Positions 35,606-44,682 of a stretch of DNA of 64,000 nucleotides are shown here, one piece after another. The stretch's first letter is position 1; each line of letters opens with the position of its first letter. A program made the translations under genes and the position numbers. The notes beneath the pieces are model-generated. The model was not told the DNA's origin. It worked only from the letters and a program-made list of their open reading frames with translations, and made no database searches. Source of the DNA: Brucella grignonensis (lineage in GTDB: Bacteria > Pseudomonadota > Alphaproteobacteria > Rhizobiales > Rhizobiaceae); assembly GCF_002252505.1 (NCBI RefSeq), contig NZ_NNRL01000163.1:749981-813980 (forward strand). The letters run 5' to 3'.

Positions 35606-37765
35606 TCAAAGTACCGACACTTTGGTGCGTCCGGCAAGAGCCGGAACAGGCGGTGCGTTGTGGAATTTGTCGTTAAGCTCCTTGAGCGCTTTGGTGGTCA
35701 CCGGCGAGAGAACTCGCGGTGGCGCTACCATCATTTCGTCGGGCTTGTCTGTAGAGGCAATTTTAGGTGCAGTCGTTTTTGCAGGAGCCGGGAAGGCGGG
35801 CGTAATGCCCGGTATCGGCTTCAGTTCAATATTCTGATGCGCATAGCTCATCATTCGTTGCCAGGCCATGGCAGGCAGGACACCGCCGGTCAGTTCTTTC
35901 ATCGGCGTAAAATTGTCATTGCCAAACCAAACTGCGGCAGTGAAATTGCCTGTAAAGCCAACAAACCACGCATCGCGATAATTCTGCGTTGTACCGGTCT
36001 TGCCGCCAACTCGTGTCATTGGCAGCGCCGCACGGCGAGCGGTGCCACGTTCAGGAACCTGCACCAGCATAGAGTTCATTTCGAAAGCAGCTTTTTCAGA
36101 CAGAGCGCGATGAGGCTTGGGTGCGTCGCGCGTGAAATCCCACAGAACCTTACCCTCCGACGAAATGATTTGCGTGAATGCGTGACGATTGCCAGCCATG
36201 CCGCCATTCGGGAACACATTGAAGCCTGTTGCCTGATCCATCACGGTCATTTCAGATGTGCCAAGTACCATCGTCTTGTGCGACGAAATCGGCGATTCCA
36301 CACCCATGGCTTTGGTCAGTGCCACGATAGGAGCTGTGGTTAGATGATCGCGCGCAAGCCTGACAGGCACTGAGTTCAGTGAACGCACCAATGCGGTCGT
36401 CAAATCAACGCGACCGGCGAAACTGCGACCGTAGTTGCGGGGAGACCAATTGCCCCAACTGATAGGTGCGTCGGAAACAATTGTATTGGGCGTCAGACCC
36501 TTTTCCATTGCTGCCGCATAAACATAAGGTTTGAAGGACGATCCCGCCTGACGCAGCGCCTTGGTCGCACGATTGAACTGGCTTTCGCCGTAGTCGCGTC
36601 CGCCAACAAGCGCGCGTACCGATCCGTCATTTGCGATCACAACCGTTGCAGCTTCGGAAACGTTATATTCCTTGCCGTGCTGGCGGAGATGATACTCAAG
36701 CGATTCTTCCGCAGCCTTCTGAAGGTTGCGGTCGAGGGTCGTGCGCACGGTGAGTGTATGTTGCGGCAGTTTTCCTGCAATCTTTTTCACTTCTTCAAAA
36801 GCCCAGTCGAGGAAATAGTCGGGACTTTCGTTCTTGGCGCGGTCGATCACACTTGCAGGATTGCGGCGCGCAACCGCGACCTGGCCATCACTCATGAAGC
36901 CACTCTCCACCATGTTGGAAAGCACAACATTTGCGCGGGCACGCGCGGCTGGGAGATTAACATGCGGTGCGAATTTGGCGGGCGCTTTGAACAGGCCTGC
37001 CAGCATTGCAGCTTCGGCAAGGTTCACATCCTTGATATTCTTACCGAAATAAAACTCGGATGCCGCCGCTATCCCAAAGGTGCCGCCGCCCATATAGGCG
37101 CGGTCGAGGTACAGCTGAAGGATCTCTTTCTTGGTGAGATTGCTTTCAAGCCATAGAGCGAGAAACGCTTCTTTGATCTTTCGCTCAAGGGTGCGCTCAT
37201 TGGAAAGAAACAGGTTTTTGGCCAATTGTTGCGTGAGTGTCGAGCCGCCCTGAACCACACCGTTGGCGCGCAGGTTCTGGCTCAGTGCACGGCTAAGACC
37301 CCAGACGTCAATGCCGTAATGATCAAAGAAACGGCGGTCTTCTGTGCCAAGCACGGCCTTGATGACATGATCTGGAAGTTCATCAATAGGTACTGCCTGT
37401 CGGTGCAGAATACCACGTTGGCCAAGTTCGTTGCCGTAGCGGTCGAGAAATGTAACCGCATAATCGTCCTGCGCGCGCCAATCTTTCTTGGTTTCCTCAA
37501 ATGCGGGCATGGCAAGTGCCAGCATGATGACGGAACCTATGACGCCGAGCGTGAAGCCTTCATCCAGAACTTCCACAACAACGCGCCGGAAGCCCCGTAC
37601 ACGAAAGCGGCGAGATAAGATGGTGATATTCTCCCACCACTCACCGGCATAAAAACGAAGATTATAGAGACCAGAATCGATCCAGGCATCAAGGCCGATC
37701 AAACGCGAAACCCGGAATGATTTGCGTTTTTGCTCTTCAGAATCTTTTTTCGCCGTTTTACGCAT
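35606..37765 (-). CDS. Class A penicillin-binding protein (PBP1A type)
   Basis: A 719-residue bifunctional peptidoglycan synthase. After a cytoplasmic N terminus and one membrane segment (GFTLGVIGSVIMLALAMPAF) comes the GT51 transglycosylase (EDRRFFDHYGIDVWGLSRAL and GGSTLTQQLAKN). The transpeptidase follows, with SXXK in QAGSSFKPYVYAA, SXN in RSLNSVPVRL and KTG in GGKTGTTQNYRDA. I chose ATG 37765 (MRKTAKK); the 18 residues before it lack a ribosome site. The C terminus is Pro-rich. It acts at the periplasmic face of the inner membrane. Confidence 0.94.
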   Translation of the reverse strand: MRKTAKKDSEEQKRKSFRVSRLIGLDAWIDSGLYNLRFYAGEWWENITILSRRFRVRGFRRVVVEVLDEGFTLGVIGSVIMLALAMPAFEETKKDWRAQDDYAVTFLDRYGNELGQRGILHRQAVPIDELPDHVIKAVLGTEDRRFFDHYGIDVWGLSRALSQNLRANGVVQGGSTLTQQLAKNLFLSNERTLERKIKEAFLALWLESNLTKKEILQLYLDRAYMGGGTFGIAAASEFYFGKNIKDVNLAEAAMLAGLFKAPAKFAPHVNLPAARARANVVLSNMVESGFMSDGQVAVARRNPASVIDRAKNESPDYFLDWAFEEVKKIAGKLPQHTLTVRTTLDRNLQKAAEESLEYHLRQHGKEYNVSEAATVVIANDGSVRALVGGRDYGESQFNRATKALRQAGSSFKPYVYAAAMEKGLTPNTIVSDAPISWGNWSPRNYGRSFAGRVDLTTALVRSLNSVPVRLARDHLTTAPIVALTKAMGVESPISSHKTMVLGTSEMTVMDQATGFNVFPNGGMAGNRHAFTQIISSEGKVLWDFTRDAPKPHRALSEKAAFEMNSMLVQVPERGTARRAALPMTRVGGKTGTTQNYRDAWFVGFTGNFTAAVWFGNDNFTPMKELTGGVLPAMAWQRMMSYAHQNIELKPIPGITPAFPAPAKTTAPKIASTDKPDEMMVAPPRVLSPVTTKALKELNDKFHNAPPVPALAGRTKVSVL

Positions 37766-38091
37766 GAACTCTACTTCGGCACCGTGAAAATTGGGGGGCG
37801 AGCAAAACCTGCTCATCAATCATAACAGATTAATAAGCGAGAACTCACGTAAATTAGTAAACGGAATCCATAAAACTTTTGGGAAAAAAATCAGAAATAG
37901 GAAAATAGTCCTTGACTGCGTAACGGTGATTTGCTAGCAATTAGATACAGTCAAGAAAGTGTGGCTGATGCTGACAACAGCCTCGATACCCCCGGCTTTA
38001 TCAGCAACGCAAAACCCCGGAAGCAAATTGCTTTCGGGGTTTTGCGTAAAAGGGGTCCAAGTTTACTGCAAAGCATACTGGGCAAAGCTCT
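37766..38091. other. Intergenic region before the GTA cluster
   Basis: 326 bases between the divergent PBP and terS genes. It holds a promoter-like pair and a strong hairpin (listed as a small RNA candidate) and no coding frame. No TTAA-N7-TTAA type CtrA site was found. Confidence 0.5.
37945..38047 (+). ncRNA. Candidate small RNA with own promoter and terminator
   Basis: TTGACT (37912-37917), a 17-base spacer and TAGCAA (37935-37940) resemble a promoter. About 60 bases on, GCTGAT/ATCAGC forms a stem (37964-38005). A terminator-like hairpin follows at 38007-38047: CCCCGGAAGCA, AAT, TGCTTTCGGGG, then TTTT, with outer arms ACGCAAAA and TTTTGCGT. It ends 44 bases before terS, so it could instead be an attenuator of the GTA operon. 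Confidence 0.35.
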
Positions 38092-38604
38092 TTGAAAACG
38101 CGGAAAATTGACGAGTGCCGTGAGGCGCGGATCAGGCTGGCTTTTCGCCTGCAAATGAAACACGACATAGCAAGCGCGGACGTCGCGCAGATGATGGGGC
38201 TTTCCGAGAAAACCTATCGCATTCGCATCCGGCGTCTCGGCCTCGATGACCAAGAGATTAACAAGCCTTCAAGTTCAGAAAGCGCTTTTCAACGTTTGCA
38301 GTCGGAACTGAATAAGCTGATCGATGGCGATGAACTGCCGGACAAGAGCAAGGCTGAAGCGCTGATGGCGCTGGCCAAGGCTGTTAAGACTGTCGGAGAA
38401 CTTGCTTCCGAAACGGCTTCATCCGAGCAAAGTCGCGAAACTTGTGCGGTGGTGAGCTTGAGTGAAATTAGACGAGCTTTAACACACATAGACAGGAGAA
38501 TTGACGAACTTGCACAAAGGCGCGCGCGGAAAATCTTGGGGCGCGGACTTGACGCAACAACAGATCATGGCGGCGGAATGCGAATGGCTGATCCAGGCAC
38601 GTGA
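38092..38604 (+). CDS. GTA gp1-like small terminase subunit candidate
   Basis: A 170-residue basic protein at the position of RcGTA g1, the small terminase. It has a helix-turn-helix (IASADVAQMMGLSEKTYRIR) and a long charged helix (residues 55-110), as expected for DNA recognition and oligomerisation. The only in-frame start is TTG 38092. Its 3' end overlaps the large-terminase frame by about 100 bases, so the last 35 residues may not be conserved. Assignment depends on gene order. Confidence 0.7.
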   Translation: MKTRKIDECREARIRLAFRLQMKHDIASADVAQMMGLSEKTYRIRIRRLGLDDQEINKPSSSESAFQRLQSELNKLIDGDELPDKSKAEALMALAKAVKTVGELASETASSEQSRETCAVVSLSEIRRALTHIDRRIDELAQRRARKILGRGLDATTDHGGGMRMADPGT

Positions 38605-39802
38605 CGCGCAATTGCCACCATCCGGCGACTGGCGGGTCTGGTTAATCCTTGGTGGTCGCGGCTCTGGTAAGACAAGGGCAGGTGCTGAGTGGGTATCTGG
38701 CATGGCGCTGGGGCTTGCACCTTTCGCGGCGCGAGCGTGCGGGCATATCGCACTTGTCGGGGAGACCTTTGCCGATGCACGTGAGGTGATGGTGGACGGC
38801 CCATCGGGTATTCTGTCTGTCTCACGTGCCAGTCGGCCACGCTATGAAACAACACGGCGGCGGCTCCTCTGGGATAATGGTGCTGTGGCATCACTCTATT
38901 CCTCTGAAGACCCGGATGGTTTGCGTGGTCCACAATTTGATGCTGCATGGTGCGATGAACTGGCGAAGTGGAAAAACCCACAAGCGACATGGGATATGTT
39001 GCAGTTTGGCTTGCGACTGGGGGATTTCCCCCGTCAGGTTGTGACGACAACGCCACGTGCGGCGCCGTTGCTGAAAACGCTGATGACTGACAATTCAGTT
39101 GCCATGACACATATGCGGACATCAGAGAATGCCAGCAATCTGGCAGATGGCTTCATACAGGCCATTAATCAGCGTTATGCCGGAACGCGGCTTGGACGGC
39201 AGGAACTTGATGGTGAGTTGATTGAAGAACGTGCTGGTGCATTGTGGTCGCGGGAGCGGATCGAACAATGTTTCGAACCGGAGGCACCGCAGCTTGTGCG
39301 TATTCTGGTGGCCGTTGATCCACCCGCTTCATCGGGTAAGTCGTCGGATGCCTGCGGAATTGTCGTCGCAGGCATTGATGAAAATGGCATTGGTCATGTG
39401 CTTGCTGATGAGAGCATGTCGATGGCCAAGCCGCATCAATGGGCGCGTCGTGCGATTGCGCTCTATCACACCTACGAGGCTGATGCGATTTTGGCCGAGG
39501 TTAATCAGGGGGGCGAGATGGTTGCAGCCGTTCTTTCGGCAGAAGATGTTTCTGTGCCTGTCCTGATGCGGAGGGCATCGCGTGGCAAGTGGCTACGTGC
39601 GGAGCCTGTGGCCGCGCTCTATGAGCAGGATCGTGTTCGGCATGCCGGACGCTTTCCGGCGCTTGAAGACGAGATGTGTGATTTCGCGCCCGAAGGCCTA
39701 TCGAGCGGGCGCTCACCGGATCGTCTGGATGCGTTGGTCTGGGCTTTGGGCGAGTTGATGCTTATTGCAGACCGAAAGCCGCGTATCCGCCGCTTTGGTT
39801 AG
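38501..39802 (+). CDS. GTA gp2-like large terminase (DNA packaging ATPase)
   Basis: A 433-residue packaging motor and nuclease. Walker A is GGRGSGKTRAGAEW, Walker B region is FDAAWCDELAKW, and the C-terminal nuclease shows acidic residues in VAVDPPASSGKSSDACGI, LAEVNQGG and RSPDRLDALVW. It fits the terminase-6 group of GTAs. Start codon is uncertain: TTG 38501 has AGGAG only two bases away, TTG 38510 has better spacing, ATG 38567 has no ribosome site. Its stop TAG is the first three bases of a repeat element. Confidence 0.92.
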   Translation: MTNLHKGARGKSWGADLTQQQIMAAECEWLIQARDAQLPPSGDWRVWLILGGRGSGKTRAGAEWVSGMALGLAPFAARACGHIALVGETFADAREVMVDGPSGILSVSRASRPRYETTRRRLLWDNGAVASLYSSEDPDGLRGPQFDAAWCDELAKWKNPQATWDMLQFGLRLGDFPRQVVTTTPRAAPLLKTLMTDNSVAMTHMRTSENASNLADGFIQAINQRYAGTRLGRQELDGELIEERAGALWSRERIEQCFEPEAPQLVRILVAVDPPASSGKSSDACGIVVAGIDENGIGHVLADESMSMAKPHQWARRAIALYHTYEADAILAEVNQGGEMVAAVLSAEDVSVPVLMRRASRGKWLRAEPVAALYEQDRVRHAGRFPALEDEMCDFAPEGLSSGRSPDRLDALVWALGELMLIADRKPRIRRFG

Positions 39803-39904
39803 AGCATAATCCGACCGGAGTGAAACGAGGATCGATAAGATTGTGCTTAAAATAGAAGAAATTAGAGCGCCGATCTGATTCAATCAGATCGAAACGCGCT
39901 CTAA
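39800..39904. repeat. Palindromic repeat between terL and portal genes
   Basis: TAGAGCATAATCC starts in the terL stop codon. The second half (39863-39904) is a large hairpin, TTAGAGCGC with GCGCTCTAA enclosing GATCTGATT, C, AATCAGATC. Confidence 0.8.
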
Positions 39905-39931
39905 AAATTCAGATAATTGGAGAGCCAATAT

Positions 39932-41125
39932 ATGGCGTGGAACTGGCCGTGGCGCAGAAGTGCCGCGAATGCACCCTCGCATTCTTATGACGGGCGACAG
40001 ACCAAGATGGCGAACGGCTTTGTGGCCTTGCATATGGAACGTGGACCATCGTGGATCGCGCGGGATTATACGTCGCTCGCCCGTGAAGGGTTTATGCGCA
40101 ATCCGGTGGCGCATCGCTGTGTGCGACTGATCGCGGAAGCCGCGAGCAATGTTCCCTGGTTGCTTTATGAAGGCACCACCGAACATGAGATCCATCCCTT
40201 GCTGGATCTCATAGCAAGGCCGCAGGGCGGTTTGGATGGAAGCAGTTTCTTCGAGAGGCTTTACGGGCATCTGCTGATTTCCGGTAATGCCTATGTGGAG
40301 CGTGTCGATTTGCCAAGCGGTCGCATGGAATTGCATCTTTTGCGGCCAGAACGGGTAACACTAGAAACATCGAGCGATGGCTGGCCGCAATCGCTGGTCT
40401 ATCGTTCGGGCAACGCAAGCAGAACCGTATCGCTTGCTGGATCGACGGCGTCTGGATTGCATCTCAAACTGTTCCACCCACTGGACGATCATTATGGATT
40501 TCCGCCGCTGGAAGCAGCCCTTATGGCGCTCGATATTCACAATGCGGCTGGTGCCTGGAACAAGGCTTTGCTGGACAATTCCGCTCGTCCATCCGGCGCG
40601 CTTGTTTATGCGCCAAAAGACGGCGGCAATCTGACGGAAGAGCAGTTCGAGCGGCTTAAGGTGGAGCTGGAAGAAGGATATACAGGAGCATCCGGCGCGG
40701 GGCGACCATTGCTTCTCGAAGGTGGGCTCGATTGGAAGGCCATGGGCTATAGTCCACAGGACATGGATTTCATCGAGGCGAAAAATGGAGCCGCACGTGA
40801 CATCACGCTTGCTTTTGGCGTGCCACCGATGCTGCTCGGCATTCCGGGCGACAATACTTACGCCAATTATGCAGAAGCCAATCGCGCCTTCTATCGCCTG
40901 ACCGTGTTGCCGCTGATTAACCGCACCGCCAAAGCGCTGGGCTGTTGGCTTGGGCCATTGTTTGGTGATGACCTCAGGCTTGAGCATGATGCAGACCGGA
41001 TTGAGGGGCTGTCCCTTGAACGCGAGTCCTTGTGGCGGCGCATCTCGGAAGCTTCGTTCTTGAATGATGATGAAAAACGCGATGCGGTTGGCTACCAGCC
41101 GCGTGCAGAAAGGAGAACGCCATGA
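39932..41125 (+). CDS. GTA gp3-like portal protein
   Basis: A 397-residue HK97-type portal protein, which forms the ring at the head vertex. The N-terminal WARDYTSLAREGFMRNPVAH-like region, LYGHLLISGNAYVERV, and GGLDWKAMGYSPQDMDFIEA match the family, as does the FGVPPMLLGIPGDNTYANY segment. ATG 39932 is chosen because GGAGAG lies upstream; the TTG at 39917 is part of that ribosome site. It overlaps the next gene by 4 bases. Confidence 0.95.
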   Translation: MAWNWPWRRSAANAPSHSYDGRQTKMANGFVALHMERGPSWIARDYTSLAREGFMRNPVAHRCVRLIAEAASNVPWLLYEGTTEHEIHPLLDLIARPQGGLDGSSFFERLYGHLLISGNAYVERVDLPSGRMELHLLRPERVTLETSSDGWPQSLVYRSGNASRTVSLAGSTASGLHLKLFHPLDDHYGFPPLEAALMALDIHNAAGAWNKALLDNSARPSGALVYAPKDGGNLTEEQFERLKVELEEGYTGASGAGRPLLLEGGLDWKAMGYSPQDMDFIEAKNGAARDITLAFGVPPMLLGIPGDNTYANYAEANRAFYRLTVLPLINRTAKALGCWLGPLFGDDLRLEHDADRIEGLSLERESLWRRISEASFLNDDEKRDAVGYQPRAERRTP

Positions 41126-41499
41126 GCAATTTGAGCGAAACCGTTCTGACCTCGGATGCGACATTGGTGTGGTTCGCAAAAATCGCAGGTGCAGTGGCAG
41201 GTTCTGCAGTCTCGCTGGCCTATATGCTGCCAAACGGCAAGCGCGAGGCGGCAATCCGTTTTGCAGTAGGCATCATATGCGGCATGGTCTTTGGCGGCGC
41301 GGCAGGGGTGAAAATCGCCGAAACGCTGTCGTTACAGACTCTTCTTGGCCGCGCGGAACTGATGCTGATGGGATCGACTGCTGCAAGCCTTGCCGCATGG
41401 TCCGCGCTGGGCGTTCTCAAGCGCTTTGCTGAACGTGCCAAGCAGGCATCTCTTCCCGGAATTCCATTTTCTGAGAGGAACAGGAATGGCAAACTCTGA
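41122..41499 (+). CDS. DUF6107-type membrane protein (GTA g3.5 position)
   Basis: A 125-residue protein with about three hydrophobic segments (WFAKIAGAVAGSAVSLAYML, RFAVGIICGMVFGGAAGV, LMLMGSTAASLAAWSALGVL) and basic ends. It starts with ATGA overlap to the portal gene. The position equals the small g3.5 gene of RcGTA, and the sequence fits the DUF6107 family found in Hyphomicrobiales GTAs. Its role in particle production is not established. Confidence 0.75.
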   Translation: MSNLSETVLTSDATLVWFAKIAGAVAGSAVSLAYMLPNGKREAAIRFAVGIICGMVFGGAAGVKIAETLSLQTLLGRAELMLMGSTAASLAAWSALGVLKRFAERAKQASLPGIPFSERNRNGKL

Positions 41500-42157
41500 A
41501 TTCAGGCTTGAAACCAAGCGTGCCTCTCTTGCGCTGGAAGAGGTTGAAATTGACGGCAGCTTCACGGGTTATGCCAGTGTCTTTGGTTTGGCCGACCTGG
41601 GCAATGACGTCATAGAAAAGGGCGCTTTTGCGAAGTCGCTTTCATCCCGAAAATCATCGGGTGTGCGTATGCTTTGGCAGCACGATGCCGCCGAACCGAT
41701 AGGCGTGTGGACGGATATTCGTGAAGATGCGCGCGGGCTGTATGTCGAGGGCAGGCTTGCCAAAGGTGTCGCACGGGCACGCGAAGCGCTGGAGCTGATG
41801 CGCGCGGGCGGACTTGATGGGCTGTCCATCGGTTTCCGAACGATCAAGGCACGCAAGGATGCGCGCACCGGCTTACGTCACATTGTTGAAGCGGATCTCT
41901 GGGAAATCTCAGTGGTCACGTTTCCGATGCTGCCACAGGCGCGGATTAATAATCTGAAGGCTGAATTGCCAACAGTCAGACAGTTTGAACGCTGGCTCAC
42001 GCGGGATGCGGGGCTGAGCCGTTCCGCTGCACGTACGGTGATAGCAAAAGGCTATGCAGCACTTGCAGCTTTTCACGACAGGGACGGGCGGGAAGCCATC
42101 CAGTCAGACAATGCAGGCCTCGCACGGCGTATGCGCGCCGCCTGCAAGATGATGTGA
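41486..42157 (+). CDS. GTA gp4-like HK97 prohead protease
   Basis: A 223-residue prohead maturation protease of the HK97 (U35) type. Conserved elements are GYASVFGLADLGNDVIEKGA, WQHDAAEPIG (His) and GLSIGFRTIKA (Ser region). The C-terminal 50 residues form a basic extension with SRSAARTVIAKGYAAL. ATG 41486 is preceded by GAGAGGAACAGG; it overlaps the previous gene by 14 bases. Acts in head assembly by trimming capsid N termini. Confidence 0.93.
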   Translation: MANSEFRLETKRASLALEEVEIDGSFTGYASVFGLADLGNDVIEKGAFAKSLSSRKSSGVRMLWQHDAAEPIGVWTDIREDARGLYVEGRLAKGVARAREALELMRAGGLDGLSIGFRTIKARKDARTGLRHIVEADLWEISVVTFPMLPQARINNLKAELPTVRQFERWLTRDAGLSRSAARTVIAKGYAALAAFHDRDGREAIQSDNAGLARRMRAACKMM

Positions 42158-42178
42158 TTTAACGAAAACAGGATCAAT

Positions 42179-43453
42179 ATGAAAAATATCAATGCAATCC
42201 CGCTCGAAACCAAGAGCGTGGAAACGAAGGCGCTTGGATCGAACCTCGGCAATGACGGCGATGTGTCGGAAGCTTTCGATGAATTCATGACAGCATTTTC
42301 GGCCTTTCGCGAAGCCAATGATGAACGCCTGAAGAAGGTCGAAAAAAGTGCTGATGTCGATGTGCTTTTGCGCGAGAAGGTTGATCGCATCAACCGGGCT
42401 CTCGACGAGCAGAAACAGGCGCTTGATCAATATGTGCTGAAAAGTGCACGCCCGCCAATGGGCAAGAATATGCCTGTGGCCAATGTCGAACATAAGCAGG
42501 CATTCGATGGCTATGTTCGTCGCGGCGATGAACAGGCGCTGCGTGGCATTGAGCTGAAAGCGCATTCCTATGCTTCCGGACCTGATGGCGGTTATCTTGT
42601 CCCGGCGGAACTTGAAATGGAAATTGGTCGCAGGCTGGCTGTGCTTTCTCCTATCCGCGGCATCTCCAGCGTACGCCAGGTCTCAGGCGCCATCCTGAAA
42701 AAGCCATTCTCGGTGAGTGGCCCTGCTACAGGCTGGGTCGGTGAAACCGATGCACGTCCACAGACTGCGTCGGCAAAGCTTGCGGAACTCCAGTTTCCCA
42801 CCATGGAAATCTACGCCATGCCAGCGGCGACTTCGTCGTTGCTCGACGATGCTGCAGTCAATGTGGAACAGTGGATTGCTGAAGAAGTGGAAACAGCTTT
42901 TGCTGAACAGGAAGGCGCTGCTTTCATCGCCGGCAATGGTGTGAACAAGCCGATGGGCTTCCTGAGCTATGATACAGTCGAGGATGCAAGCTGGGCATGG
43001 GGCAAGATTGGTCATATCGCAACTGGTGTCGATGGTGCGCTACCCGCTTCGAATCCATCCGATAAACTCATCGAACTCATCTATGCGCTGAAGGCCGGTT
43101 ATCGCCAGAACGCGAATTTCGTGATGAACCGCAAGACCCAGAGCGTGTTGCGCAAGCTGAAAGATGCTGACGGTAATTACCTCTGGCAGCCACCTGCAGC
43201 CGTTGGCGAAAAAGCTTCATTGATGGGCTTTGGCCTCGTTGAGGCTGAGCATATGCCTGACATTGCAGCCGACAGTACTTCGATTGCTTTTGGCGATTTT
43301 GAGCGCGGTTATCTGGTTGTGGATCGTATTGGTCTGCGTGTTTTGCGCGATCCATATTCTGCCAAGCCATATGTGCTGTTCTACACCACCAAGCGTGTAG
43401 GCGGCGGTGTGCAGGATTTCGATGCGATTAAACTTCTGAAGTTTGCGGCCTAA
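42179..43453 (+). CDS. GTA gp5-like major capsid protein (HK97 fold)
   Basis: A 424-residue HK97-type major capsid protein. Residues 1-115 are a helical scaffold or delta domain rich in charged residues (EVDRINRALDEQKQ type), which the prohead protease would remove. The mature domain starts near GLELKAHSYASG and includes the SPIRGISSVRQVSGAILKKP and AEEVETAFAEQEGAAFIAGN blocks. An intrinsic terminator lies directly behind it. Confidence 0.96.
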   Translation: MKNINAIPLETKSVETKALGSNLGNDGDVSEAFDEFMTAFSAFREANDERLKKVEKSADVDVLLREKVDRINRALDEQKQALDQYVLKSARPPMGKNMPVANVEHKQAFDGYVRRGDEQALRGIELKAHSYASGPDGGYLVPAELEMEIGRRLAVLSPIRGISSVRQVSGAILKKPFSVSGPATGWVGETDARPQTASAKLAELQFPTMEIYAMPAATSSLLDDAAVNVEQWIAEEVETAFAEQEGAAFIAGNGVNKPMGFLSYDTVEDASWAWGKIGHIATGVDGALPASNPSDKLIELIYALKAGYRQNANFVMNRKTQSVLRKLKDADGNYLWQPPAAVGEKASLMGFGLVEAEHMPDIAADSTSIAFGDFERGYLVVDRIGLRVLRDPYSAKPYVLFYTTKRVGGGVQDFDAIKLLKFAA

Positions 43454-43463
43454 AAACGCACAG

Positions 43464-43488
43464 GACAGCGGTTTTGCTGTCATTTTTT
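43464..43488 (+). terminator. Intrinsic terminator after the capsid gene
   Basis: GACAGC and GCTGTC with a 6-base loop are followed by A and six T residues, 10 bases after the capsid stop. This splits head-shell genes from the connector and tail genes. Confidence 0.8.
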
Positions 43489-43613
43489 ACAGCCCCCTTT
43501 GGGGAAGCCCTGCCGATATTGGCAGCTAGATTCAGTTCGCAAACACGTTGAATCTTTTTCTGGGGTGTCATGCGTAACTGTCTGATTTGAGAGTTATTTT
43601 AAGGGGAAAGTAA

Positions 43614-44174
43614 ATGACAATGTTTCTTGTCACGCCACCGGCACTCGAGCCGGTGACGGTTGCCGACGCGCGTGCATTTTTGCGAATTTCTACTGAAAGC
43701 GAAGACGACATTCTGCGGCGTCTCATCAAGACGGCCCGCGAGCTTGTTGAAGCCGAAACAGGATTGGCACTTATCAACCAGACATGGCGTTTGCGCGTGG
43801 ATCGCTGGCCGCGTTCAGGGCGCCTGGCTCTATTTAAGTACCCGGTTAAAGCGGTGACCGCTGTGGTTGCCTATCAGCCGGATGGAAGTGCTATCAGCAT
43901 GGAACCGGAAGAATTCATGCTCCAGCATGGTCGTCGCCCGCAGCGCGTTTACATGGCGCAATATCCTGACGCACAGTCTTTCTGCGGTCTTGAGGTGGAT
44001 TTCATTGCCGGATTTGGTGAGACTGGCGTTGAAGTGCCGGATGCTATCAAACAGGCGATACTCACTCTGACTGCACACCTATACGAGAATCGCGCTGGCC
44101 TCGACAGCAAGCAGGCGGAACTTCCGCCGATGGTCGGTCAGATGGTGGATAGCTGGCGACGCATATCCCTATGA
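43614..44174 (+). CDS. GTA gp6-like head-tail connector
   Basis: A 186-residue protein of the phage head-tail connector (gp6/phiE125 gp8) family. The N terminus PALEPVTVADARAFLRIS, with EDDILRRLIKTARELVEAET, is the family hallmark, and INQTWRLRVDRWP follows. It should sit between portal and head-closure protein. Start ATG 43614 follows AAGGGGAAAG. It overlaps the next gene by 4 bases. Confidence 0.92.
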   Translation: MTMFLVTPPALEPVTVADARAFLRISTESEDDILRRLIKTARELVEAETGLALINQTWRLRVDRWPRSGRLALFKYPVKAVTAVVAYQPDGSAISMEPEEFMLQHGRRPQRVYMAQYPDAQSFCGLEVDFIAGFGETGVEVPDAIKQAILTLTAHLYENRAGLDSKQAELPPMVGQMVDSWRRISL

Positions 44175-44509
44175 ACAATGTGCTGTTTATTGATCCAGGC
44201 CAGCTCACCGCCGAGCTGGCCTTGGAAGCCATGCATCCGGTTGCCGATGGCATGGGCGGTTATCGTGAAATCTGGTCGGAAATTGCATCGGTATGGGGGC
44301 GCATCGAACCCGTATCGAGCAACCAGAGAGATTTTGGCATCCGCCCACGTCCAGAGATAACGCATCGCATTCTGGTGCGTTATCGCGCGGACATTTCATC
44401 CGATCAGCGTTTGCGTAAAGGCGGACGCATATTTGTGCTGCGTTCAGTACACGATCCGGATGAAAGCGGACGCTACCTCATTTGTCTTGCAGTGGAGGAG
44501 GGGCGTTGA
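44171..44509 (+). CDS. GTA gp7-like head closure protein
   Basis: A 112-residue protein with the phage head-closure fold: ADGMGGYREIWSEIASVWGR and the RPRPEITHRILVRYR segment, and a C-terminal RIFVLRSVHDPDESGRYL. It seals the head-tail joint. Overlaps both neighbours by 4 bases (ATGA at the start, TTGA at the end). Confidence 0.88.
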   Translation: MNNVLFIDPGQLTAELALEAMHPVADGMGGYREIWSEIASVWGRIEPVSSNQRDFGIRPRPEITHRILVRYRADISSDQRLRKGGRIFVLRSVHDPDESGRYLICLAVEEGR

Positions 44510-44682
44510 ACGTCACCATGAAACTGACCTTCGAAGGTCTCATACGAGCGCTGCGGTTCAGACAGGTAGCCGTGCGAGAGGATATTGCCGTCGGGCGTAG
44601 GGACATCCGAGGCGACAAGCAAAAATCGAGCGGGGATCAAAATGAAGAATGGCGCGAGCGCATTGCAAAAAGCACTTTATGA
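44506..44682 (+). CDS. Small ORF between gp7 and gp8
   Basis: A 58-codon frame starting at TTG 44506, which overlaps the gp7 stop (TTGA) and has a very strong GGAGGAGGGG two bases upstream. It reads MNVTMKLTFEGLIRALRF and then a basic, polar tail, and its end overlaps the gp8 gene by 41 bases. No family is recognised. The ribosome site and coupling suggest translation, but it could be only a leader for gp8. Confidence 0.45.
   Translation: MNVTMKLTFEGLIRALRFRQVAVREDIAVGRRDIRGDKQKSSGDQNEEWRERIAKSTL

Noticed and set aside
40361-41254. A 297-codon open frame on the minus strand, and similar long frames at 35519-36343, 57733-58464 and 10053-10655
   Set aside because: They lie opposite well-identified genes (portal, PBP, ccmF, corA), have no recognisable motifs or ribosome sites, and their composition is the mirror of the real gene's codon use.
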